From: Allotamlana fucoidanivorans
Lineage (GTDB): Bacteria; Bacteroidota; Bacteroidia; Flavobacteriales; Flavobacteriaceae
Assembly: GCF_045788535.1 (NCBI RefSeq)
Contig: NZ_CP074074.1
Coordinates: 2,604,001-2,668,000 of the forward strand
Length of the DNA stretch: 64,000 nucleotides
Reading direction: 5' to 3'
A model generated the notes under the pieces. It made no database searches. It saw only the letters and a program-made list of their open reading frames with translations, and was not told the origin of the DNA. Of this stretch, positions 53,418 through 61,140 are shown piece after piece. Position numbers and translations under genes: made by a program. Position 1 is the stretch's first letter. Each line of letters starts with the position of its first letter.

Positions 53418-53471
53418 CATTTTTGTTAACATTAGGTTAAAAGGACAGGAGGCTAAATGTTAAAATGTTAA
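53414..53471 (+). promoter_or_regulatory. Two-plus-two operator-like repeat upstream of the kinase/regulator pair
   Basis: TTAACATT occurs at 53414-53421 and 53426-53433; its reverse complement AATGTTAA occurs at 53456-53463 and 53464-53471. The arrangement is symmetric around about 53443 and runs into the -7 box. It is a good candidate for autoregulation by the response regulator encoded downstream. Confidence 0.55.
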
Positions 53472-53476
53472 TTTTG
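53469..53476 (+). promoter_or_regulatory. -7 box for the kinase/regulator operon
   Basis: TAATTTTG, exact -7 consensus, overlapping the last AATGTTAA half-site and ending 4 bp before the ATG at 53481, so the message would be leaderless. The -33 position lacks TTTG. Confidence 0.5.
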
Positions 53477-53480
53477 ATTG

Positions 53481-55046
53481 ATGAGCAAAAGAAAATTCAT
53501 CCTGTTAATAATACTCATGAGCTTGTCGCTTATCGGTATTATTTCCATACAGGCTTACTATATAAATGATGCTGTAAACAACGAAAAAGACCGTTTTAAA
53601 TTTAACGTTCTTACGGTATTGAATTATGTGGCAAATACTATTGAAGACAATGAGTCTGAGAAGTATTTTGCTGAATATATGAGTCTTGATAAAGAAAAGA
53701 AAACAGATGAAGATGCCGTTTCTCAACTACTAATTTATCAAAAGAATAACAGTACCAAAGAAACGCTTATTTATAAAAGTAATGTGCTTGAAGAAGATTA
53801 TAAATTGTCTTCGTCGCTCTTTGACATTGGTTTAGATAGTTTAGATATAAACAATATTATTGGAAATTCAACAACCGAAATTTTTACTGATGTAGGTTCT
53901 GAAAAGGATTTAAAAAGTCCAATTTCTAAAATAGTAAGAAGCGGTGCTATTGATGAAGCCCAACGTCTTAGTTTTGATAAAAGTTTTAAGGAAGTTTCTA
54001 AAAGGAAGCCCGTGCATAAACGCGTTTCAGAAAACGAAATAAGAAACTTATTGTCTGAACGCCTAAACAAATACGGTATTAATATTGATTTTGAGTTTGC
54101 GGTGTATGATGGTGATTTGTTAACCAAAGTACACAGTGATAATTTTGAGAATGAAGCAAAGTCAACGTTTGATGTGTCGTTGTTTAGAGATGAAAACAAT
54201 AGAGGGCTTTATCGCTTATTAGTAAATTTTCCAGGAGATAAAAAGTTTATTCTCTCAGGAGTGATAGGGATGATTATGCTTTCGGTAATTTTTACTTCCA
54301 TTATTATCATTGCCTATTCAAGTGCTCTTTATCAATTAATCAAACAACGTAAAATCGCTCAAATTAAAACAGATTTTATCAATAATATGACCCACGAATT
54401 TAAGACACCAATAGCAACCATTAATCTTGCTCTTGATGCTATAAAAAATCCTAAGGTTATTGATGATAAAGAGAAGGTAATTCGTTATCTTTCAATGATA
54501 AAGGAAGAGAATAAACGAATGCATGCTCAAGTTGAAAATGTGTTGCGTATATCTAAGTTAGAAAAGAATGAGCTTAATATTAGTAAAGATAGAGTAAAAC
54601 TGCATGATTTAATAAGTGATGCTATTACGCATGTAGAACTTATTGTAGAAGACAGAAAAGGATATATTAAAACCTATTTAAATGCAGATAAATCGTCTGT
54701 TTTAGCGAATGAAACTCATTTTACCAACGTTATTGTAAATATATTGGACAATGCTATTAAGTATTCGCCAGAAGCGCCAAAGATTGAAGTTTATACAGAG
54801 AATGTAGGCACAAACATTATATTGAAAGTTAAAGATCATGGCAGCGGAATGAGTAAAGCTGCTGCCAAAAGAGTTTTTGAGAAATTTTATAGAGAACATA
54901 CAGGAAACATTCATAATGTGAAGGGTCATGGTTTAGGATTGGCCTACGTTAAACGTATTGTTGAAGACCATCAAGGTCATGTATCAGTAGAATCAGAAAA
55001 AGACAAAGGAAGTACATTTATTATAAAACTTCCGCTAATATCATAG
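53481..55046 (+). CDS. Membrane sensor histidine kinase
   Basis: A 521-residue kinase from the ATG at 53481 (a TTG one codon upstream is less likely). Two membrane helices (about 6-27 and 255-280) frame a periplasmic sensor of about 225 residues with no named domain. There is no clear HAMP domain; the H-box FINNMTHEFKTPIATI has the phosphorylated His at 305, followed by the N box NILDNAIKYSP and the G boxes KDHGSGMS and GHGLGLAYV. It signals to the response regulator encoded 2 bp downstream. The stimulus is unknown. Confidence 0.95.
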   Translation: MSKRKFILLIILMSLSLIGIISIQAYYINDAVNNEKDRFKFNVLTVLNYVANTIEDNESEKYFAEYMSLDKEKKTDEDAVSQLLIYQKNNSTKETLIYKSNVLEEDYKLSSSLFDIGLDSLDINNIIGNSTTEIFTDVGSEKDLKSPISKIVRSGAIDEAQRLSFDKSFKEVSKRKPVHKRVSENEIRNLLSERLNKYGINIDFEFAVYDGDLLTKVHSDNFENEAKSTFDVSLFRDENNRGLYRLLVNFPGDKKFILSGVIGMIMLSVIFTSIIIIAYSSALYQLIKQRKIAQIKTDFINNMTHEFKTPIATINLALDAIKNPKVIDDKEKVIRYLSMIKEENKRMHAQVENVLRISKLEKNELNISKDRVKLHDLISDAITHVELIVEDRKGYIKTYLNADKSSVLANETHFTNVIVNILDNAIKYSPEAPKIEVYTENVGTNIILKVKDHGSGMSKAAAKRVFEKFYREHTGNIHNVKGHGLGLAYVKRIVEDHQGHVSVESEKDKGSTFIIKLPLIS

Positions 55047-55048
55047 TT

Positions 55049-55753
55049 ATGGAAGAATTCAAAAAAAGAATATTATTAGTAGAAGACGATCCTAATTTTG
55101 GAACCGTACTAAAAGATTACTTAATGATGAATGATTATGAGGTAACTCATGCCAAAAATGGTATGGAGGGCTTTGAAAAATTCAGAAAGGATGATTTTGA
55201 TTTATGTATTCTTGATGTCATGATGCCTTATAAGGATGGCTTTACTTTAGCTAAAGAGATAAGGGAAAAAAATTCAGATGTGCCTATTATCTTTTTAACT
55301 GCTAAAACCATGAAAGAAGATGTTTTGAAAGGGTATAAGGTTGGGGCTGATGACTATTTGAATAAACCTTTTGATAGTGAAGTGCTGTTAATGAAAATTA
55401 AAGCCATCATTCAGCGTAAGGCTACTGAAACTATTTCAGATAGTAAACAGTTTGAATTTAAGATAGGTCGTTTTGATCTTAATTCAAAACTCCGATTTTT
55501 ACGATTTGATGGTGGGGATCCAGTAAAGCTATCTCCAAAGGAAAATGAACTACTACGTTTATTAGCGCTTCATGAAAATGATTTAATGCCAAGAGAATTA
55601 GCTTTAACAAAGATATGGCGAGATGACAATTACTTCACGTCAAGAAGTATGGATGTATATATTGCTAAGCTGCGTAAATATTTAAAATTAGACGAGAAAG
55701 TAGAAATACTTAACATTCATGGTGAAGGCTTTAGGTTGGTAGTGAATGATTAA
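55049..55753 (+). CDS. OmpR/PhoB-family response regulator
   Basis: A 234-residue regulator. The receiver has the acidic pair at 13-14 (VEDD), phospho-acceptor Asp 56 (ILDVMMPYKDG), Thr 84 and Lys 106 (NKPFDSE). The C-terminal winged-helix (about 135-230, KLSPKENELLRLLALHEND, SRSMDVYIAKLRKYL) binds direct or tandem repeats. It is the partner of the kinase gene 2 bp upstream; RprY-like regulators of Bacteroidota have this form. A terminator follows. Confidence 0.96.
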   Translation: MEEFKKRILLVEDDPNFGTVLKDYLMMNDYEVTHAKNGMEGFEKFRKDDFDLCILDVMMPYKDGFTLAKEIREKNSDVPIIFLTAKTMKEDVLKGYKVGADDYLNKPFDSEVLLMKIKAIIQRKATETISDSKQFEFKIGRFDLNSKLRFLRFDGGDPVKLSPKENELLRLLALHENDLMPRELALTKIWRDDNYFTSRSMDVYIAKLRKYLKLDEKVEILNIHGEGFRLVVND

Positions 55754-55775
55754 GTAATAATTGCTTTAAATGATA

Positions 55776-55807
55776 TCAAAAAATCCAGCGAAGGCTGGAT
55801 TTTTTGA
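55776..55807. terminator. Bidirectional terminator between the regulator and esterase genes
   Basis: A 14-bp stem (TCAAAAAATCCAGC / GCTGGATTTTTTGA) with a 4-nt loop in the 67-bp convergent spacer. The T-tract is formed by the stem itself on both strands. Confidence 0.9.
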
Positions 55808-55820
55808 TTATATAAAATTA

Positions 55821-56483
55821 TTATACAAGTTGTTCACTTATCCAGTTTTTAAATTCATAAAAATTTTGTGGGGCTACACCATGGCCAACCGGAAATTCTG
55901 AATATTTATTTTTTATGCCTAAACTATTTAAAAAGTTAGGTGTTTGTCTGGCCCAGTCTACAGGAATTACCTGATCTACGCTACCATGTGAGCAATAAAA
56001 ATCTAAATGTGAATAGTTGTGTGCGCTTAGGTTCTCAGGAAAAATATCTTGAACAATATAACCACTCAAGGCCACAATATTTGTTACTTTTTCAGGGTAG
56101 GTTAAAGCAACACCATAGCTTAAAATAGCCCCTTGGCTAAACCCTAAAAGTGTTACAACATCTGTATTTTTAACTGGGTAAGTTTCTGTTGCTTCATCAA
56201 TAAATGTCGCAATTAAATCTCTAGATGATTTTGCTTGTTCAATATCGTTCCATTTTCCTCTGTCAGCGTCAAAATTTATAGCGTACCAGGCATTACCGTA
56301 GGGTTGCATAGCGTATGGAGCCTTTACAGAGATAATAAAAAGTTCTTCGGGTAATTCAGAAGCAAAAGAAAATAAATCATTTTCATCACTACCATAACCA
56401 TGCATCATGATAAGCAGTGGGGCGTTTTCTGAAAGACTGGAAGGGCGAATAATATGTTCTAAAGACAATGTTGTGTTTTCCAT
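55821..56483 (-). CDS. Carboxylesterase/phospholipase-type alpha/beta hydrolase
   Basis: A 220-residue serine hydrolase of the YpfH/Abhydrolase_2 type. The nucleophile elbow is GFSQG (Ser 116), Asp 170 in HGSVDQVIP and His 201 in FPVGHGVAP complete the triad, and the oxyanion loop is MMHGYGSDENDLF. No signal peptide, so cytoplasmic. The substrate is unknown. It is the last gene of the minus-strand unit and starts 3 bp after the DUF4870-like gene. Confidence 0.93.
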   Translation of the reverse strand: MENTTLSLEHIIRPSSLSENAPLLIMMHGYGSDENDLFSFASELPEELFIISVKAPYAMQPYGNAWYAINFDADRGKWNDIEQAKSSRDLIATFIDEATETYPVKNTDVVTLLGFSQGAILSYGVALTYPEKVTNIVALSGYIVQDIFPENLSAHNYSHLDFYCSHGSVDQVIPVDWARQTPNFLNSLGIKNKYSEFPVGHGVAPQNFYEFKNWISEQLV

Positions 56484-56486
56484 GAA

Positions 56487-56819
56487 TTAGCTTCCTAAGT
56501 TTGAAAAAAGTTTTTGATATAAATGTCCCACTAAAGGTACGGGTTGTGCTTTTTTGTTTATGGCTGTTGACAATCCATAAATAAAAAGTACTGCAAAAAA
56601 TAAATAAAAGCCAGAAGTTAAAGGCCAGCTATCAAAGTTGCTTACCATGTAACCAAGCGCATAAAAGGTAAGCCAAAGCCCAAGAGATTGCCTGATATGA
56701 AAACTAGCAAAGGCGCTTTTGTTTTCGTTGTTTAGGTAATATGCTATAATAACCCCAAATATGGTAATATAGCTAATTATGGCATTTTTACGCCCTTTTT
56801 CAATATCCTGTTCAGTCAT
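56487..56819 (-). CDS. Small membrane protein, DUF4870-like
   Basis: A 110-residue protein with three hydrophobic segments (AIISYITIFGVIIAYYL, LGLWLTFYALGYMVSNF, GFYLFFAVLFIYGLSTAI) and the segment FHIRQSLGLW typical of DUF4870/Tic20-like small membrane proteins. The function is unknown. It lies between the pseudo-dihydroorotase (5-bp gap) and the esterase (3-bp gap). Confidence 0.82.
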   Translation of the reverse strand: MTEQDIEKGRKNAIISYITIFGVIIAYYLNNENKSAFASFHIRQSLGLWLTFYALGYMVSNFDSWPLTSGFYLFFAVLFIYGLSTAINKKAQPVPLVGHLYQKLFSNLGS

Positions 56820-56824
56820 TGGTT

Positions 56825-58081
56825 TTAGGAATTTAAAACTACTTTATTGTTTGAAATAATACCGTAAACTTTTCCTTTTAAAGTTTCATTTTCAAAAATG
56901 GCGTTCTTTGATCTAGAAAAGATGTTTGTTTTGTTAAAACGGTATTTTTCATTAGGGTTAAATAAGCTAAGATTGGCTTTTTGGCCTATTTGTATTGGTG
57001 AGGCCTCTAGTCCAAATCTTGCTTTTCCTTTAGTAAGGAGCTCTATAGTTTTTTTAGTAGTAAAAATAGTTTGTAAGGCTCCAAAGGCACTTTCTAAACC
57101 AATGCTGCCGTATTGGGCATGATCAAACTCTACTTTTTTCTGTTCAATATCAATAGGGGTATGGTCAGATGTAACCATATCAATGGTACCATCTTTTACG
57201 CCTTTAATCAAAGCTTCAACGTCTGCTTGAGTTCTTAAAGGAGGTAAAACCTTGAAATTTGTATTAAACTCTGTTAATGTGCTGTCGGTAAAATATAAGT
57301 TGTGGATGGCTACACTACAGGTTACATTGAGCCCCTTCTTTTTAGCAGATCTAATAAGTTCAACTGATTTGGCGGTTGAAATAGTAGGAATGTGTAATTT
57401 TCCATCAGTATATTCCAATAAAAATAAATCTCTTGCCACTTGTAATGCTTCAGCAAGAGCCGGGATTCCCTTTAAGCCAAGTTTAGTGCTGGTAATATGT
57501 TCATTAACAACACCATGTCCTGAAATTCTGTTTTCCTGAGGAAAAGAACATACTAAGCCATCAAAACTACCTGTGTATTGCAGGGCAATTTTCATTAGGT
57601 TAGGATTGCTAATGGCGCTTTTATAATCGTAAAAGGCTACGGCACCAGCTGTACTCATATCATAGAGTTCAGCTAAATCTTCACCTTTACTACCAGCGGA
57701 TAGGGCACCAATTGGAAGTAAGGTTACGGGATGGTTGTTTGATTTTGCTTTTATGAAGGTAATATCAGCATTGGAATCAATAACAGGATGGGTGTTTGGA
57801 TTCACGGCTATACTTGTAAATCCTGATTTTGCCGCTGTTGCTAATCCGTTTTCTATGGTTTCACGTTCTTCAAAACCGGGTTCCCCAAAACTTACACTAC
57901 TATCAAACCAACCTTGGGATACATGTAAATCATCAAGGGTTATTACCTGATATCCTTTTGGGATGTCAAGCTGGTTTGCAATCTTAGAAATCGTACCGTT
58001 TTCAATTAATATGTCTTGGGTAGAATTGTGAAATTCGCTTTTTGGATCAATAATCGTGGCCGATTTTATAAGTATGTTCAT
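56825..58081 (-). CDS. Dihydroorotase homologue lacking metal ligands (PyrC'-like)
   Basis: A 418-residue amidohydrolase-fold protein aligned to type I dihydroorotases (EPGFEERETIENGLATAA, GTIDMVTSDHTP). The zinc histidines are lost: the HxH motif after the first strand is WFDSSVSFGEPG, the HIxH motif is LHIPTIST, and the PHHL region is VAIHNLYF; only the late Asp in SDH remains. It is therefore probably inactive, comparable to PyrC', which supports aspartate transcarbamoylase in Pseudomonas; a separate active enzyme is expected elsewhere. It overlaps the BatA gene by 4 bp. Confidence 0.9.
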   Translation of the reverse strand: MNILIKSATIIDPKSEFHNSTQDILIENGTISKIANQLDIPKGYQVITLDDLHVSQGWFDSSVSFGEPGFEERETIENGLATAAKSGFTSIAVNPNTHPVIDSNADITFIKAKSNNHPVTLLPIGALSAGSKGEDLAELYDMSTAGAVAFYDYKSAISNPNLMKIALQYTGSFDGLVCSFPQENRISGHGVVNEHITSTKLGLKGIPALAEALQVARDLFLLEYTDGKLHIPTISTAKSVELIRSAKKKGLNVTCSVAIHNLYFTDSTLTEFNTNFKVLPPLRTQADVEALIKGVKDGTIDMVTSDHTPIDIEQKKVEFDHAQYGSIGLESAFGALQTIFTTKKTIELLTKGKARFGLEASPIQIGQKANLSLFNPNEKYRFNKTNIFSRSKNAIFENETLKGKVYGIISNNKVVLNS

Positions 58082-60003
58082 TTAAAGAATTTTAAGATGA
58101 GCATTTCAATAATCAATAACGCTAATGCAAAAATAACAAACCATTTCCATAGGTAGTTAACTTTTGTCTCACTTTTTAAGGTGTTTGCTACTTGGCTTAT
58201 GGAATTATTCACCTCACTGTTTTTTGAGGGGGCAAGCCTCCTATATTTTAGTTCACTTTCTTCTCTTGAATAGTTGAAACTTATGTTTTGTAAGGTGTCG
58301 TTATGTTTTTTAATGGCGTAAATTCCAGCTTCGGAAGGTTCGTTGTCTGTATTAATAATAACTTTATTGTTTAAATACTGCTGTTTAGGAATAAGGTTAG
58401 TGTTGTCTTTTGAGAGTGTTAACACAGCATCAGATGGTATAGTGGTTTCAATCTCAATATGGTTGTTGTTGCCTATAGTGTAAAACGGTTGAGGACTTTT
58501 AAGGCTTTGTTTTCCAATATTGAAAAACGTAGGCACAATTAAAGGAGAATTTTTAAAGTTAGAATTAAGGGTGTTAAGTGGAGCTGAGAATATGTATGTG
58601 TTTTGGTTGTTAATTAAAAAAGGTTGCTGGTCTTCAAAAGATAAGGCTGATGTTATGTTGTTTGAATAAAGAGCATAAAAACCATTTACTTTAGGATATT
58701 GAAAGTTCCTGACTTCTTTTTCAAAAACACCGTTATTGTATAATGCATGCGAAAAATTAATGGTTGTTATAAGCTTTTCATACGTATTAAAACTGCCAAA
58801 ATGTAACCCGTTTGCAGTCAATAGAGCATTGTAGCTTGTGTTATCTGCGTTTTCTGAAGGAATAATAATTAGGGATCCGCCTGCTTTGGTGAATTGAATT
58901 AAGGCAGAAACTAGAGCATTTGGGATGGTTTTTAGTTCGTTTAGAATGATAAGATTTTGCTGGTCTATAACATTATAGTCAAATTGAGTTTCAGGCACGC
59001 CTTGGTATGAAAATATGCTCTCCTTATAAAGGCGTTTTAAAAAAGAGTCTTCAATACCGTTAATAGCTAAAATGTTTATTTTGGAATTTGAATTAATGTT
59101 AAAATAAAAGGTGTTATCAAACTGTAAATTGCCGTCATCAATAACTATTTTTCCGTTAATGGTTTTGTTGCTTGGTAATGAGAATTCAGATGCTTCAGAA
59201 TCACTATTTTTTATAGATGTTTTGGCAATTAATTTGTTATTATTGTATAATGATATGGGGACGTCTCTAGAATCTGATATATTGTTTTTATATTCAACTT
59301 TTAGTTTCAATGAGTTATTTGAAGTTTCTGATAATGAGATGTTTTTTATATAACTATTGTTTTTGTCTATAGGAAGAGTTTGTATAAAATAGGTGTGGAT
59401 AAGCGTGTCTAACTCCAGATTAAAATGGCTTTTGTCTTCTTGAAAATCTGAGATAAAGATCAAGCGTTTTAACGTACTATTCTTATTAGAAAAATAGCGT
59501 TTAGATTTTAAAAAAGCGGCCTTGGTAGAAACTTTTTCTGAAGTATAATCAATAGCTAATAAATCATTTTTTATGCTGTTTATAGTTATGTTTTTAAACG
59601 CACTATTATTGGTTACAATTGATATTGTTTCATTGTTTGGTAGGAACTCAATAACATCTTGAATGGCTCTTTTTAAAAGTTCACCTTGACTGCCTTTAGC
59701 TTGCATGCTAAACGAATTATCTATGTAAATAACAGTTTCTTTTTCTGTATTTAAAACATTTCTTTTAGAGGTAAAAGGTTGGGAAAATCCAAAAATTAAG
59801 GCTGCTAAAAGTAAAAGTCTGGTAAAGAGTATTAGCCATTTTTTTATTTGAGAACTTTTTCTTGTTTGAATAACCGCCTCTTTTAAAAAAGTGACGTTGG
59901 TAAATGCAATTTTTTTGAATTTTCGTAATTGAAATAAATGAACAATAATAGGTATGAGCAGTAAAAATAAAGCGTAAAGAAATTCTGGGTGTTTAAACTG
60001 CAT
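58078..60003 (-). CDS. BatA/VWA-domain membrane protein
   Basis: A 641-residue protein. The BatA-type N-terminus (MQFKHPEFLYALFLLLIPII, then RKFKKIAFTNVTFL) is followed by a second helix (about 58-78) and a von Willebrand A-like domain with MIDAS DNSFS in VIYIDNSFSMQ. A long beta-rich periplasmic region follows, and a C-terminal helix (LWKWFVIFALALLIIEMLIL) ends it. BatA-type genes are named from aerotolerance loci, but the role is unclear. It overlaps the downstream dihydroorotase-like gene by 4 bp. Confidence 0.92.
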   Translation of the reverse strand: MQFKHPEFLYALFLLLIPIIVHLFQLRKFKKIAFTNVTFLKEAVIQTRKSSQIKKWLILFTRLLLLAALIFGFSQPFTSKRNVLNTEKETVIYIDNSFSMQAKGSQGELLKRAIQDVIEFLPNNETISIVTNNSAFKNITINSIKNDLLAIDYTSEKVSTKAAFLKSKRYFSNKNSTLKRLIFISDFQEDKSHFNLELDTLIHTYFIQTLPIDKNNSYIKNISLSETSNNSLKLKVEYKNNISDSRDVPISLYNNNKLIAKTSIKNSDSEASEFSLPSNKTINGKIVIDDGNLQFDNTFYFNINSNSKINILAINGIEDSFLKRLYKESIFSYQGVPETQFDYNVIDQQNLIILNELKTIPNALVSALIQFTKAGGSLIIIPSENADNTSYNALLTANGLHFGSFNTYEKLITTINFSHALYNNGVFEKEVRNFQYPKVNGFYALYSNNITSALSFEDQQPFLINNQNTYIFSAPLNTLNSNFKNSPLIVPTFFNIGKQSLKSPQPFYTIGNNNHIEIETTIPSDAVLTLSKDNTNLIPKQQYLNNKVIINTDNEPSEAGIYAIKKHNDTLQNISFNYSREESELKYRRLAPSKNSEVNNSISQVANTLKSETKVNYLWKWFVIFALALLIIEMLILKFFK

Positions 60004-60044
60004 AGGTCATTTAGATTAATCCAAACCTACATAAAATTTTGTCA

Positions 60045-61052
60045 CTAGCAAAAGAAAAAATAGTCTGTCATTGCATGCATATCTTGCTTTTCAAAATAAC
60101 TTTTTATGTCGTTTTGAGCTTTAGGGTTGGCTACAGTTACAATACTTTGCGCTTGGTTTATGTGTTCAAGGTGCGTAAAAGGTTTAAGTTCCTGATCATA
60201 AATCTCTTTACCAATTTTCTTTGGGTTATCGCAAATCCATGTAAATGCTATTTGTTTTTCTACCAGTTTTTTGGCAATAGTTTTTCCTTTAAAACCAGCA
60301 CCCCAAATGACTAAAGGTCTTGAGTTATCAAAATCTAACTCTAAAAAATAATGTAATTTGATATCTAAAAATGTGTTTTCAGCATAATTACTGTGCGTTC
60401 TTGAGGTACGAGTTTGATAGTCGCGCCAATAATGAAGCATATCACTACTTGGAATAATTTTGTATTGGGCTTTATAGAATCTAAAGGTTAAATCATAATC
60501 TTCAGGATATCTGTCGTGGTTAAAACCGCCACAAGCTACAAAGTCTTCTCGGTATATCATCCAACAAGGAGAGGCTATGACACACTCCTTGTAAATTTCA
60601 GAATAATTCTGACCTTGTTCAGTTAAACGGTTTAGCCAATCTTCATATTTTTTGTAGCCATCACTTATACCGCGATCGGAAAAATAAGCCACACGCCCCG
60701 TAGCTACATGATTTTTTCCTGATTTTATCAAACTTTTTACCATGGTGTCAATTTTGTGTTCTGGCATCACATCGTCGCTATCCATGCGGGTTATTAACAC
60801 ACCTTTACTGTATTTAAAGGCTAGTCTTAAGGCATCAATAATACCTGTTCCAATATTGTTGAAAAGATGTATTCGTTCATCCTTTTCCGAAAATGATTTT
60901 ACAATATGGCGGCTGTTATCAGTAGAGTGGTCGTCAATAATAATAACTTCCCAGTGACTATAAGTTTGATTTATTATTGAGATTAGGCAATCAGATAGAA
61001 ATGATTCTGTATTTTTAAACGGAATTAAAATGCTTACTAGTGGGGTTTTCAT
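60045..61052 (-). CDS. Family 2 glycosyltransferase fused to a Rossmann-like C-terminal domain
   Basis: A 335-residue protein. The GT-A domain (residues 1 to about 240) has VSILIPFKNTESFLSDCL, the DSDD metal motif at 91-94 and GGFNHDRYPEDYDLTFRFY. Residues about 248-335 form a separate unit starting PLVIWGAGFKGKTIAKKL, a GxGxxG-like nucleotide-binding pattern, followed by a region like short-chain sugar O-acyl/PglD N-termini. The substrate is unknown. It probably heads the minus-strand unit (41-bp gap to the BatA gene) and diverges from the M61 peptidase. Confidence 0.9.
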   Translation of the reverse strand: MKTPLVSILIPFKNTESFLSDCLISIINQTYSHWEVIIIDDHSTDNSRHIVKSFSEKDERIHLFNNIGTGIIDALRLAFKYSKGVLITRMDSDDVMPEHKIDTMVKSLIKSGKNHVATGRVAYFSDRGISDGYKKYEDWLNRLTEQGQNYSEIYKECVIASPCWMIYREDFVACGGFNHDRYPEDYDLTFRFYKAQYKIIPSSDMLHYWRDYQTRTSRTHSNYAENTFLDIKLHYFLELDFDNSRPLVIWGAGFKGKTIAKKLVEKQIAFTWICDNPKKIGKEIYDQELKPFTHLEHINQAQSIVTVANPKAQNDIKSYFEKQDMHAMTDYFFFC

Positions 61053-61140
61053 TTGGCGAATTTAACAAAACCTTAAGAAGTCTGCACGTAACATAGTAGT
61101 ATTTTGCACGTCATTTACAAAACTCAAAAAACTTTAATTC

